A DNA stretch of 64,000 bases from Rhodamnia argentea (taxonomy: Eukaryota; Streptophyta; Magnoliopsida; Myrtales; Myrtaceae): contig NC_063150.1 of the NCBI RefSeq assembly GCF_020921035.1, positions 33,341,826 through 33,405,825 of the forward strand, written 5' to 3'. Shown here in pieces: positions 11,572 to 28,028 of the stretch (positions are counted from its first letter, which is position 1; each line of letters opens with the position of its first letter). The notes under the pieces were generated by a model that was not told where the DNA came from, ran no database searches, and saw only the letters and a list, made by a program, of their open reading frames with translations. The translations under genes and the position numbers were made by a program.

Positions 11572-12456
11572 CCAAGCACATGCCACGATTTGAATTTTGC
11601 GGGCACGCACCGTCAATCTTCAAAACAATTGCAATATTTGGCCGACTCCATTATGGGATTCGGCTCGTGTCTGTATCCTAACTCCTAACTGGTCTACAAG
11701 GTTAGTGAGATACTTTACGAGTCGAGCTTTATTAAGGCGGTCAATTACATAGAATTTCAAAGTGCAAGCACTAAAGAACTCTCAATGCAGTGAATATTGG
11801 AACTATAATATTTTTTTTTTCAATTTAAGAAACTAGGGAAAATTCTAAATAACAACCTGGAGTTCTCTCATTTTTTCAAATAAGGGTTTAAATATTTGAA
11901 ATCGGAGTGCCTTTGTTATTTCAAAGAAGGGAAAAAACGAAAACAAAACAAAAAAAAAGGTAAATGACGAAAATGCCATTATTTAGGCCTTTTTTGAAAC
12001 AACGAAAGCACTTCACGTCCTTATTAAACTAAGGCCCACTTTAAGCCCCTTTTGTTGAGAAAATGATAATACTTCGGACTCTCATTTGAAAATGTCGTAA
12101 AAGAAGATTTTTTGATTGTGGAAATGTTATTACTTATTACTTTTCCGCCGCTTGAAACTACCGAGGTCTATTTAAATGAAATTTCATTATTAGTTGCTTT
12201 ATTTATTTTAAAAAAAAATGAGTGATTTGAAAAATATTTTCTAAATAATGATTACTTTCATTTCTAACAAAAACGAATAAAAACATTCAAATTTTTAAGG
12301 GTGGTCCTAGTGCGAGAACGGGGCGGTCTCCTTTCTTCAACTGAAGAAATTGCTCCGCTCCAACAAGGCCTGCTTCTTCTGCTCGCCATCTTCCCACTGG
12401 TCAGCGACCTCATGCTCTTGACCGGCGATCGAGCTTTCAGAGCGAGTCTCTCGAAG
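11572..12456. other. Upstream region of the amidohydrolase gene
   Basis: AT-rich intergenic DNA. From about 12300 it becomes GC-richer and stays open in the frame of the downstream gene. An in-frame ATG at 12412 lies 15 codons before the preferred start at 12457. No distinct TATA box is obvious. Part of 12060-12290 (AAAAATATTTTCTAAATAATG) resembles repeat text at 17230-17470 and 55255-55490. Confidence 0.35.
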
Positions 12457-15400
12457 ATGGAACCTCACAGAAGCTCGCTCGTCGTGCTCCACAACGCCAT
12501 GATCGTCACCATGGACTCCGAGAGCCGCGTCTACGGAAACGGCGCCATCGTCATCGAGCGCGACAGGATCAAAGCCATCGGCCATTCGGTCGACCTTCTT
12601 CGCCAGTTCGGCGACGTCGCCGGCGAAGTCATCGACCTTCGCGGCCAGATTCTACTCCCAGGTCCCCCCCTTCCTTTCTCTCTCTGTACTTCAATCGGTA
12701 CTCGCAAGCAGTAGTGCTCGCTTTCTGCTGGTCGATTTTGACTTCGATTTAGTGAACTAGGTTTTGTCAACACGCATGTGCACACGTCTCAGCAGTTAGG
12801 CCGAGGGATAGCCGACGACGTCGATCTGGTGACTTGGTTGCACGACCGGATATGGCCTTATGAGGCCAGCATGACCGAGGAGGATTCCTACATTTCCACT
12901 CTGCTTTGCGGAATCGAGCTCATTCACTCCGGTGTAAGCGCCGGATGTTGTGGAATTTGACTCTGGTGTTCGTTGGGCTTTTCTTGAATCGCAAGCTGCG
13001 ATGTTGTGGTTTCATTGGAGCAGGTCACTTGCTTTGCTGAGGCAGGAGGGCAGCATGTTCCTGGAATGGCTAGAGCGGTGGAATCACTTGGCTTACGTGC
13101 ATGCTTGGCTCAGTCTGTCATGGACTCCGGTGAGGGTTTGCCGGCATCTTGGGCTGTTCGAACTGCACAGGACTGTATGCAGGTTGCTGAGCTGAGCCCA
13201 GTGCTAATAGTCATTATTGCATTAAGGGAGTCTATGTCTAGACAAAATCGGTCCTTTTGGGCTAAATTAGACTTGCCTGTATTTGTTTGGCTATAAATAT
13301 AGCTGCAGTTTTGGCTTTAACCGTGGTAATTTTCAGTTTCTTTGACATACTAGAGAACATGCACGGACAACGCTCCTAGTGACTGAAGATGTATAGAAGG
13401 TTTAAATTAACAATGAACTCCATGAAGAATGTGACCACTGGGACTGATATCAAGCTTGTATAGAGAGGCCTAAAGGGACATGCCTGGAATTCCTGAGATG
13501 GATATAAACAGATGTGGACAGAGGCTTAGTTGCTATTCAGTATTGCCGTTCTTAGCAGTTGTCCTTTAGATAATAATCAGCATGCGGGCAAATATGTTCA
13601 GCAGTGATGAAATAAACCAAGTTTTACTTGTAAAATATTGATTTTGTTGAACAAGCCTTAAAAAGATAATGGGGAGCTTTGACTTGGGAAATAGTAGTAC
13701 CCAAGTTCTTTTTTGATTCACTTGCTGCATAAATTCCTGCTTTCTAGGAATTCATAGAATCACAGAGATTACACCACAGTATGGAGGACATGATTTCTTT
13801 TCTATATCCTCCTGCTTTGGTCTGTTTATTTTCTGAAGTTTTGTTTCTAGATGCCTCTCAATGTCTCCCTGGAACGTAGTATCTACAGATATCATAAATC
13901 TCATTAATATTTATATGAAATTGCATAATAGGCTTCACTTTTTCCTCACTTGACTATCTCTAGTTTCAACTGCATTGTAAATTGAGTCATAGCTATCAAC
14001 ATGTGACTCATAGCAATTGGCTTAAAGGATGCAGTCACAGAAGGAGCTCTATGAGAAGCATCATGATACTGCTGATGGACGTATTAGAATATGGCTTGGA
14101 ATCAGGCAAATTATGAATTGCACTGATGAACTACTACTTGCAACGAGGGATACCGCAAGAGAATTGAAAACCGGAATTCACATGGTACTTGTTCTTTTAT
14201 CACTCGCTCTTTTCCTAGAGCATCACAGTGAAGAGGCTTTGTACTGACACGTGTTCAAAATCTCTAATGAGAGCCCGTAAAAGTGAGAAAACTCAACTAT
14301 TCAACCTTACAGCTTCTTAAAAGGAAAAAAAAAGAAAAACCTTACAGCTTCTTTTCTTTCTTCTTCTAGCTGTAAGCTTGCACAGCCTGGATTTTTTTTC
14401 CTCTTTTTCTTATTTTTTTTGGGGGTGGGGAGTAACCCATTTCTTCTGGAAATATTCTTTGTTAACTTAGGGGGGCCTTCGACTATTGTAATAGTCTATA
14501 TTGAAACTTCCAATTCCTGTGATAGATCAAGCTGATTTTTTTATTTATTTAGCATGTTGCAGAGATACCCTATGAGAATCAGCTGGTAACTGAGACACGG
14601 AATGTTGATCATGGAACGGTAACATACCTGGAGAAGGTTGACTTCTTACAGGACAATTTGCTTACAGCTCATACAGTTTGGGTGAACAGTACTGAGGTGG
14701 ACTGCTGCTGCACTCTGTAGAGTAACCCATCTTTTGTTGCTTTGCATCTGTAGTACCATATCTCTTATCTTGTCATGATTGTCATTGAGGATTAAGAAAT
14801 TGTCTTGCTGTGTTCTTCTTACTCTAGATCTGTCTCGTTTTTTTATAATTGATTCAGCTTTGACAAGAGAAGAACAAATTGCTGCTCTCCATATTTAGGA
14901 TAGAATTTGCAGAAACATGAAATACTCAACTCTTAAGACTGATAAAAGTGAGAATACCACGTGCATTTTCCCATTCTCGAGTTGTTGATAGATGAAAAGT
15001 TTGAAGTTGATCTCTTTCTCCTTTAAAAAGTTCATCTCTACAGATTTCCTTTGCGTCAGCCATTGCCAATTTCTAATATAAGTTCTGAATGATAAAGGGT
15101 GGAACTCGAATGGTGTAGGGCCATTATAGTATCTTGAACCAGAGATGATCATTGGGCGGGCCTAGGCCTGGCTCGAAGGTTGGGCCTATTGAATTGCCCA
15201 AGCCCTCCATTTCCCTCTTGGTCTTGGGTGGGCCAGGCGAGCCACCCTCCTGTTGATTATCTCTATTTGGAACAGTAGTATATGATGCCTTTTTGGCTTG
15301 TTGTTTGCTGAATCCTACAGTAAGTCCCATTCCACACGAAATTGATCAATTTTGCCGTGTGTCCATGCTCCTTGCAGATTAATCCTTATAATGCTTGTAG

Positions 15401-17635
15401 TAAGGGTTCCTTGTAACACTCCGTTAAAAGGTGTATTATGCAGATTCTGGTGGTTTGTAGTGAAGACGAAAAGACAATAGATTAAAGACCATCCATAGAA
15501 TAGCTGTAGTCAGCTAAGTAATAATAACTTCATGTTTGATTTTTTTTCCTATGTGTGAAGTTTAGAAGTCTCAATATATGGACAGAGACATCATTGTTCT
15601 GAGTGTCCATAAGTGCTCGTTGTAATATATTGCATTCATATTCGTGCCCTCAGTTGTGAAGATCATCCTTCCTCTCCTTTAGGTTGGTTTTCTTTCACAA
15701 GCTGGAGTTAAAGTTTCTCATTGCCCCGCTGCTGCAATGAAAATGCTGGGATTCGCACCTATTACGGAGATGCTTGACGCTGGAATCTGTGTTTCATTAG
15801 GAACGGATGGTGCGCCATCAAACAACAGAATGAGCGTTGGTTCGTCCAAACTTTAAATCTGTGTGTTCCAAAGCTATGTGCATTTGGAAGCTCATGTTGA
15901 AAGAGATTTTCCTATCTGTTAGTTTAACGACAATCATAATCATCCCGGCGTTTTGATTCTGCTGGGCATATAGAAATGAAGTCTTGCGTAGTTTGATAAT
16001 CACCATTGACTGGTCATATTAACTATGTGACAGCATTTCACATATTTTTCAGAATAGTGAATTCCGCTGATTCATGCATTCTTTATTGCTGTACAGTTGA
16101 TGAGATGTACCTAGCTTCACTTATAAACAAAGGACGTGAAGTTTTCAAAAATGGCGTAACTGATCCTACGGCACTTCCTGCTGAAACTGTGCTCAGAATG
16201 GCAACAATAAATGGTGCTAAGTCAGTACTCTGGGACGATGAAATTGGTTCACTTGAGGTTGGGAAAAAGGTACTTTGGCCTTTATCACTCCTCACTCATA
16301 TTGCTTTTGTTTGTTTTTGGCCACTCGCTCATATTGCTTGAGATCGAGAAAATGATTATTGACTTGGTTTTTCATTTATAGGCTGACATGCTCGTGATCA
16401 ATGCTTCCACTTGGCATATGGTTCCTCTTCATGACTGGTATGCGATTGTTGTTCTAGAAACTCCACATTGCGTGGTGTTCAGTCAATTCTAACTCATCAG
16501 TCATGCAGATATACGATGGGCATATTCTTCTTAAACATGTGTAGTATTTGATGAAGTGTTCTACGCAGTGTTAGACTCTAACATAATCTAGACTTCAAAA
16601 AGGGAAAACTCAGTTAGAAGATGTGGCCACTTTGCCGAGTCCCTGAACAAGTTTATAACTTTTTCCCCTAATGTGCTCAATCCAACGAAGTTAAGATGTA
16701 TGTTTGTCGTTTCGCAGCATTTCTGGCCTTGTATATTGCATGAGAACTGAAAACATTGATTCTGTGATGTGCAATGGTCAGTGGATTATGAAGGACAAAA
16801 GGATTTTATCAGTCAATGAGGTAATGTTCCGAGCCTATTCAATTGATTGCATGCAACTAATTCACCGGGGTCAAATTGAGACTATGTTTTTACTCCTTAT
16901 GCCTTCAAGGTCATGTTTGTGTGGATCATGCCATCATTTTCAATTGCCTTTCTGTAATCCATTGCTTTGTTTCTTTTCTACTAAGAAGCATGAAGCTTCA
17001 CAAAGTTTGTCTTCCTTCTTTTCTCTACCTGCTTGGTTATCGAACTATTTTGGTTCTATCTTTTGGCAGCTACCAAAATTTTGTAGTTGGTCTTTCTGAT
17101 GAGACGTTGATATTTGCTCTAGTTCTTCTCTTCTTTCTAGCCATTTTCACGAGGTATTTAATTTATGATCCATGTGCAGTGTCCCAGGTTTAAGAAAGCT
17201 TCCTGCTTAGTAACATATATGTCTTACTCTTTAGGTTCCGGTTGTTTCTTAGAAGATAAAATGATTTGGAAAATACTTTCCGTAACATGGTCGCTTGTAT
17301 CGTTTGAAATAATTATTCAAAGGAAAAAATTTTAAATATTGACAACAATGTATATCTAAACATTTTCATGGATTATAAAAATATTTTTTGTTCATTCACT
17401 TTTACAAGTGATACAAGTGATCGATTTTAGAAAAATATGTTTCAAATCATTCATTTTTTGGATAACATACCCTAGCAAGCCATAGCGAAGAACATGCACT
17501 TTGTAAATTAGTCAATGGGTTCCTGATATTGCTGGAATCCCACAGGAGGAAGTTATTTCACTAGCAAAGCGGGCTTCAAGTGAACTCTTGAGAAGAGCTG
17601 GCATCAAGATTCCAAATAGAATGAACCTACTTTAG
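12457..17635 (+). CDS. Amidohydrolase, MTA/SAH deaminase-like (TRZ/ATZ family)
   Basis: Ten exons by my reading: 12457-12661, 12761-12933, 13024-13182, 14035-14184, 14553-14696, 15683-15839, 16097-16269, 16382-16437, 16718-16820 and 17546-17635. All introns are GT-AG and the spliced frame gives 469 aa. The metal site of the amidohydrolase superfamily is intact: THVHTS (His74, His76), HVAE (His230), LLTAHTVW (His269), [10 protein letters not shown], and [11 protein letters not shown] with Asp319. The N-terminal strand region ([11 protein letters not shown]) and the C-terminal GKKADMLVI are typical of cyclic-amidine deaminases. Family members hydrolyse amino groups from purines such as 5'-methylthioadenosine, S-adenosylhomocysteine or guanine. 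The plant substrate is not deducible from sequence. No transit peptide is obvious, so a cytosolic location is inferred. An upstream in-frame ATG at 12412 could add 15 residues. Confidence 0.88.
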
Positions 17636-19650
17636 TAAGTTACTTCTCCCTGCAGATGTGTGCTCATGACATCTTGCACGGATACTGTTATATGTAGTTT
17701 CGCTTTCCTTGGACTACTAGTTTACCTCCAGAAAAATGCTGTGGAGGGTGTGTATGTTAAGATTTCTCTTCCTTGACTGGTGTGGACTTACCAAACGTTA
17801 GCTTCCCTCTTGATTCTGGTGCAGTCTTTTGATTCAAGTGCAGGCTGAATGACTATTTAACTGCTAAACAACCACATATGGCTTCAAACTTTGTCTCAAG
17901 GTATAGAGGAAGACCGTCTTTTCATGCTATGGTCCTAATTATCTGACATGGTTAATTAAAAAAAAAAAAACTTCGGTACGTGTGGTTTGTTCAAGATGTA
18001 CTTAATTGTGGATAAGTACCTATCAAGTGTCGGAACTAGACGCTTTCCCATTGTGTGACCAGTAAACGGATTCTGCAAAGGAAAACTAGAGAAAAGGCCA
18101 AAGAATTGAGTTATTTCAGCAAATGAGACTCCTTTGTAGTAGAATGAAAAGAATAGAATAAAAGTTGAATCCACAAGAGGGTCATAACATAATACGACAT
18201 TTGTGAAATTATGTAATATTGTGGAATTTATTTAACTGGTTGTAGACTGTAGGAGTAGCAAGATTCAGAAATAAAATTTGGTATGTGTTCCATATATGTG
18301 AATTGCCAGTCTTGAGGATTTTAAATTACATTTTTACCCTATAGATAGAGATGCACCATTACCTTTTATAGTTTGCATCATACGTGGGATTTCATGGAGT
18401 TTTATTGTTAAAATTTCGAGGTTTAGTTTTTTTTTTTTCTTCTATACGTTTAATTTAGTCTATAGAGAGATTTAAAATGGGCCGGAAACACATTTTGGAA
18501 ATCACATTTAATGGGCACCCTACGGAATGAGTAAATTATTTTTAAGTAAAAATGACACAAATAGTTTCTGAACTTTGATTTAATATGCAATCTCGTCTTG
18601 GAATTTTTAATTTTCAATGTAATCTTCGAATTATTGGTAAATATTCAATTTGATTTCTAAACTATATTAAAATGTTCAATGTTGTCATTTCGTTAATTTA
18701 AATTAAGGGAATATGCTAATTGGCTTCCTAGTCGCTAAGTTTGCACTATGAACAACAAAAATAAGTTACACATAGATTATCCAAATAAGATATTCATTTC
18801 AAATGAGAATATGATAATGCATATTCCTCCGGTTGGTTGTGGGGATGGTGGCTACGGGTTATAGGTGAGGGTCGGTGAGGCTCAAGCTAGCCGGGATATG
18901 GCGAGGTCGAGCTTGCTCATGCCCGCCGAGCTCAAGAAGGCTTGTGCTCGACCTCGTGGAGCCTTGTTGGTCGGCAACCTATAAAGGAAGAAGGAAAAAA
19001 AAATATAGAAAATTAATTCAAAAAACTAAAAAAATTGGCATTAATGGACTTGGGTACGGGCATCAAGAACTAGGGTTCGGCCTTGATATTAGTGGATATG
19101 GCGTCAGTGGCATGAGTGTCCTCGGCTTGGACTTGATGGACCCAAGCGCGGCCTAGATAGACCCGGCCTAGGGCACTGGAGTCCTAGGCTTGGCCTCGAT
19201 GGATCCCGTCTCTTTGCCATAGGACTGAGAACGAGTATTGGGATTCTTGTGCCTAAGCGTAGAGTTTCTAATTCAAACACGAATACCTAATCATATTTTG
19301 AAAAATGATTTTTGCTGATTTAAAGAGGAAATTATTGTCTTGAACTTAAATTTTAGTCGGCAACACGCTCCTACGCTCATTTTTTCAATAGATGCAAATG
19401 CCAAAAATTGAGGAAAACGGTTTTTTGAAATATACACAACCTTAGTTCGGAATGTTTTGTAATTCGAAAATCAATAGCACCGACGTGGCAATCTACTATT
19501 TTTTTTGTCGTATTTACCCGTGGGAAGGGATTCGCTCCCGTCGAGGTGTTCAACGACGCACCAGTCAGCACCCTGTTTAACGTTGAGCCAGCCAATGGTA
19601 AAACAGAAGAATCTACACTTGTCCAGATACTTCTTCCTCGCCCAAAACAA
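17636..19650. other. Intergenic DNA with repeat fragments
   Basis: No gene is seen. The part 18540-18800 matches, in style and phrases ('gatttaatatgcaat'), the inverted-end element at 36007-36695. The patch 18840-19230 is GC-rich (GAGGCTCAAGC, GGCCTCGATGG) and gives a spurious 93-codon frame. Similar GC-rich cores occur inside the 'AAAATTACC' elements. The final 400 bp are the upstream region of the BAG gene. Confidence 0.4.
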
Positions 19651-19659
19651 TTCTCCTCC

Positions 19660-19674
19660 TGAAACTTCTGGAAC
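19660..19674 (+). promoter_or_regulatory. Heat-shock element upstream of the BAG gene
   Basis: TGAAACTTCTGGAAC is a perfect three-unit heat-shock element (nGAAn-nTTCn-nGAAn). A further ATTCT unit lies five bases upstream in the same 5-bp phase (19650-19654). It sits 22 bp before the TATA box and about 114 bp before the ATG. Heat-shock factors bind such arrays as trimers. This fits the known heat induction of plant BAG6-type genes. That this particular gene is heat-induced is inference. Confidence 0.75.
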
Positions 19675-19695
19675 TTCTCGAATCTCAACCCCCTC

Positions 19696-19703
19696 TATAA
19701 AAA
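19696..19703 (+). promoter_or_regulatory. TATA box of the BAG gene
   Basis: TATAAAAA lies 85-92 bp upstream of the start codon, in a C-rich context (CCCCCTCTATAAAAACC) and directly after the heat-shock element. Spacing to the ATG predicts a leader of about 60 nt. Confidence 0.7.
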
Positions 19704-19787
19704 CCTCTCAGCCCTCCTTCCTCCGCCATCACAGAGCTCAACAAGAACTCGCGAGTCCCGAGAAGAAAAAAGAGTTCGTCGCAGCTG

Positions 19788-21131
19788 ATGATGGATAGCC
19801 CGTTCTTCAGGAGCCATTGGAGCGCGCCTTCCCAACCCCGTCCTCGCTACTACTCCCCTCCCGTCAGAGCCGTCCCGATCCACCGCCCGGCGGCGCCGTC
19901 GCCGTCCCCGAAGGTTGTCTCGATCCCCGTCCACTTCGTCGGATCGGAGCGGAGCCGGTCCGCCTCGGCGCTCAAGATCCAGAGCGTGTTCAGGGGATTC
20001 CTCGTGCGGAGGAGCGTGAGGAGGATCGCGGCGGTGCGGAGGGAGGTCGACGAGGTCGAGAGGAGGATCTCGACCGCGGAGGCGGTGGAGCTGTTGAGGC
20101 GAGACGAGAGGGAGAGGCTGAAGGTGAACGAGACGCTGATGAGTCTGCTCTTCAGGTTGGACTCGGTCCGAGGCGTGGATGGCGGGGTGAGGGAGTGCAG
20201 GAAGGCGGTGACCAGGAGAGCGATCGCGTTGCAGGAGAGAGTGGACGCCATCGTCGCCGGACAGAGCATGGATGATTCTGCCAAGGAGGCAGATGTCGAA
20301 GGTGGCGATGTGGCGGAGAGAGAATCTGCAGAGGCTGACAATCGTGGCTCTGGTGTTGCGCCTCTGTCGAGCACAACCGAGGCTGTTACGGCGCGATTGG
20401 GAGAAGGAAGTGGACCAGAAATGGCGGACGCGGAGCATTCGGTCGATGCTGGTAGCGAGAGTTACCAAACAGAAGAAACTCCAGCGGCGCGCGAGGTGCA
20501 TGCGGCGCCAGAGGCTGACGTGGCGGCGAAGCCGGAGGGGGAACATTCTGTTGAAGCTGATGCAGGTAGGGATCGGGAGATGGAACAGCCGGCGGCCGCC
20601 GAAGTAGATACCGAAGCACGCGAGCCAGAGACTGAGATGCACGCGAACGGTGATGAGATCACGGCGGACAATTACACTGTTCAATCGCCGTGCGAACCCG
20701 TGGGAGATGCCATGGCCACTGGAGCGGAAAGCTCGGCTGATTCCTCCACCAATCCTCAGAGCCTGGTCGAGGGAATCGACGAGAACGCTCCGCCGAAGGA
20801 AGACGCCGGGACGGAGGCTCCAAAGCCCGACGAAGACGAAGAGAGCGGAGGCTGGGAGAGCGCGGAAAAGGACAGCAGGAGGAGCAAGGAGTTGCTGGAG
20901 AGGATGGTGGAGGACAATGAGAAAATAATGGGGCTAATGGCAGAGATTTTCGAGAGGAACGAACGGCAGACCAGGTTGCTGAGCTCGCTGTCGCAGAGGG
21001 TGGAGCAACTGGAGAGGGCCTTCCTGTGCGAGAAGCTGAGGAGGAAGAAGAGGAGGCAGGCCGCCGGCCGGTGCGACGGGATAGACTGTTCGGCCACGTC
21101 GCCGGACCCGAAGAAATGGGAGAAGAGATGA
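19788..21131 (+). CDS. BAG-family molecular chaperone regulator with IQ motif (BAG6/BAG5-like)
   Basis: Single-exon gene, 447 aa. BAG domains bind the ATPase domain of Hsp70 and promote nucleotide exchange. Plant BAG5-7 also carry a calmodulin-binding IQ motif. Here the IQ motif is at about residues 60-80 (ALKIQSVFRGFLVRRSVRR). The BAG domain follows at about 83-160 (charged helices with VDEVERRI, NETLMSLLFRLDSV and RRAIALQERVD). Residues 160-350 are acidic, low-complexity and rich in Glu/Ala. The C-terminus (about 360-430) is a predicted coiled coil with a basic tail (LRRKKRRQA), as in BAG6. Arabidopsis BAG6 is much longer, so this is a compact relative. The first of two adjacent ATGs is used; the second would remove one residue. 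Coding DNA is GC-rich, producing long antisense frames that are not genes. Confidence 0.88.
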   Translation: MMDSPFFRSHWSAPSQPRPRYYSPPVRAVPIHRPAAPSPSPKVVSIPVHFVGSERSRSASALKIQSVFRGFLVRRSVRRIAAVRREVDEVERRISTAEAVELLRRDERERLKVNETLMSLLFRLDSVRGVDGGVRECRKAVTRRAIALQERVDAIVAGQSMDDSAKEADVEGGDVAERESAEADNRGSGVAPLSSTTEAVTARLGEGSGPEMADAEHSVDAGSESYQTEETPAAREVHAAPEADVAAKPEGEHSVEADAGRDREMEQPAAAEVDTEAREPETEMHANGDEITADNYTVQSPCEPVGDAMATGAESSADSSTNPQSLVEGIDENAPPKEDAGTEAPKPDEDEESGGWESAEKDSRRSKELLERMVEDNEKIMGLMAEIFERNERQTRLLSSLSQRVEQLERAFLCEKLRRKKRRQAAGRCDGIDCSATSPDPKKWEKR

Positions 21132-22270
21132 GACGGACAGCGATGGGGGATCCGAATGTCTGGTAGTTGCTAAAGAATTGATGTATGAGGGAGAAAAAAA
21201 AAAAACTGCAGCATTCTTCCATTTTTGTTTTTTTTTTCTCTATTTTACCCTTTTTCTTCTGTTACAGAATAAAATCGCAGTCGGAAATGCCGGGTTGTTT
21301 TTGGGCTTCTGTTAATTGGATTTGTTTCGTGAGCCCAATGTTTCAATCCTGATTCAGGCCCATCTATTAAGCTTTGCTTTATGTGGGCCAACAATCCAAG
21401 AAGACTATTGCCTGCAATTTGGTCAATGCGAGTATAAAGCAGCTCTTTTTTTAATTTAATATCTTGACAGAGCTACTTTCTTTGGGTGCCGTATCCCTTT
21501 TTCGTGATAAGATCAGGCGAGACACGAGTTAAAGATCACGTAGTTCTTGAATCTTTTAGGTCGAGCAGCCCATTATTTACCTTAGAAAAAGCATCCAAAA
21601 ATTCAGCGGCGTGGCGGCTACTTTTGCTTGGAGAATATCTACACTTGCTTTCCTTATTTTCTTTTGGAAAAAGTATCATAAAAGTGTGATCGAAAATTTG
21701 TCATAAAAGTGTGATCGAGTCATAATATTTTCAAAAAGAGCTGAGTGGACCAAATCGTTTTGTTAGCTTTGTTCAACTAAACTAGCGAAAAATGTTGATG
21801 TATATTACTTTATTAATTTATTAAGACACATGGCGATGATGTATGGCCATCAAGCGTCACGTTAGAAAAAGAAATATTTGAAAATTTAAAAAAAAAAACT
21901 AAGTCAGATTAAAAAAAGTAAAAAAAATTAAGATTTAAATGAAAAACATAACTCACACCGCCAACTGTGACCTAGACCTCGCCGCCAGTCATTGGAAAGG
22001 GTTGGTGAAGGTCGCCCTTCCCGAAGCTTGATCACCTTGTCGGCCCCATCAATAAGGGCTTGTACAATTTTTTTTTCTTACTTGACTTTTGGAAGAAAAA
22101 ATCCTTTTTTAATTTATTTAATCCTATTTAAGTAAAATCTGAAAGAAAATGATAAAAAAATAATATAGGAAAGTGAAACAATAAACAATATCATGCCAAC
22201 ATTTTTTGTTTATCAACCTAGATGGAATTAATAGAAAAATTCAGATTATATCAACTTGATAAATTTTAAA
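21132..22270. other. Downstream region of BAG gene and repeat-like DNA
   Basis: It includes the probable BAG 3' end. From about 21690 there is a dispersed-repeat style region (CATAAAAGTGTGATCGA twice at 21676-21716) with a GC-richer patch at 21955-22060. No gene is supported. Confidence 0.4.
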
Positions 22271-22273
22271 ACT

Positions 22274-22905
22274 TGATTGCATTTTTTAAAATTTTAGGAC
22301 TCAATTAGGTTTAGTACTTTTAGGGCATGCATGTAACACTTTTGAAAATAAATTTCTGCTCCATAAATTTTTCTAGAGCAGAAATCTATTTGATAATGTA
22401 ATTTTTGAAGCGGAGATTCGTTTGGTTACACAACATTATATTTCTTTTTCTAAAGTAAATTTGTACTTCTAAAGTTATTTTTGAACTAATTTTCAGAAGT
22501 TAAAAAAAGTTGCTTTTCTGTTAGAAGTAGAAATATCTCTCTCATTTCGGCCTCTTTTCATTTTCAACGTTATTGCATTTTTTAAAAATTTTAAGACTTA
22601 ATTACATTTTTGTGACAAGATTTAGTAATTTTAGGGCACGCATGTAACACTTCTAAAAATGAATTTTTGCTCTATAAATTTTTGTAGAGTATAAATCTAT
22701 TTGGTAATATAATTTTTAAAGCAGAAATTCGTTTGGTTACGCAACATTATATTTTTGCTCCTAAATAAAATTTCTACCTTTTGAGTTATCTTTGAGCCAT
22801 TTCCAGAATTTAAAAAAAAATTTACTTCTCTTTCAAAAGTAGAAATATCTCAATATCAATACCTCTATCACTTTGGCCTCTTTTCATTTTCAACGGGTCT
22901 CTCTC
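22274..22905. repeat. Tandem duplication of a roughly 300-bp transposon end
   Basis: Two diverged copies in direct orientation: about 22274-22570 and 22571-22905. Both start TTATTGCATTTTTTAAAA or a near variant. Both include 'agggca(t/c)gcatgtaacac' and close with 'ggcctcttttcattttcaacg'. Divergence between copies is clearly visible, so the duplication is not recent. Confidence 0.65.
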
Positions 22906-23355
22906 CCAACCATGCCTCCTGCCTACCACCATCCTCCACCACCGATCGTCGCCGCAACCATCATTGCCGCCGCCCCTTGTCGCTAATCACGGACCACCAC
23001 CCATTGCCACCGCCGCCGAGTTGCCATCTCTGGTGGCTACGGTAAAAAATAAATAATAATTTCAAATAATAGATTTTTTTTAAAAAATTAAAAATAAAGT
23101 AAAATTTTTTCCGCCGTCGACAATGATTTTTCATAAAAATATTTTGTGTTAATAATATTTCAGAAGTATAAATTTTTAATCGTTACCAAATGAATTTCTA
23201 TTCAAAAAACAGACATTTTATGTTGTTATCAAACGTTAAATCAACTTATGGAGCATAAGTAGAAAAAAAAAAATTTCTGCTCAGGGAAAAAATAAAAAAA
23301 ATAAACTTCTAGTCGGAAGTTGATTTTTGAAGCACAAGTGTTGCCATGCGTGCGC
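22323..23355. mobile_element. TIR element, GGGCATGCATGTAACAC ends
   Basis: The left terminus GGGCATGCATGTAACACTTT is matched, inverted, by the right terminus (AAGTGTTGCCATGCGTGCGC). It is the same family as 9855-11571. The left part is duplicated in tandem: a second terminus begins at 22633. The centre (22900-23040) is C-rich, with CACC/GCCGCC motifs on the + strand. No transposase frame exists. Confidence 0.6.
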
Positions 23356-23357
23356 TT

Positions 23358-23382
23358 ATTATTATTATTATTATTATTATTT
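23358..23382. repeat. (TTA)n microsatellite
   Basis: Eight uninterrupted ATT/TTA units immediately outside the right terminus of the preceding transposon, 320 bp upstream of the cyclophilin start. Likely polymorphic. Confidence 0.85.
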
Positions 23383-23697
23383 AACACAAGTTCACTTATC
23401 TCTTTTCTTTGTTGAATTTTATTTCCTAACGTGACTTTTCACAATTTATAGAATGCATTATATTTTATCGATTTTCCATCCACATAATCTCAAATTGCAA
23501 AACTTAAAAGGGAAAAAAAAAACATAAATTTGAAAGAAAGTACGGCGACTTCTTTGACAATTCTAAAAGTCGTCCTTTCTCGAGAACATCGTTTCTCCGC
23601 GCACCAACCCACCCACCCAATCTCTTACATATTTATACCGACGGCAGCTCAATCCTTAACCTTCCTCGACAGCAGAAAAATATCTTCATCGTCATCC

Positions 23698-28028
<4,331 letters not shown>

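Noticed and set aside
19695..20684. 329-codon minus-strand frame
   Set aside because: Lies antisense to the BAG coding region. Arg/Pro-rich composition is the mirror of GC-rich sense codons; no domain.
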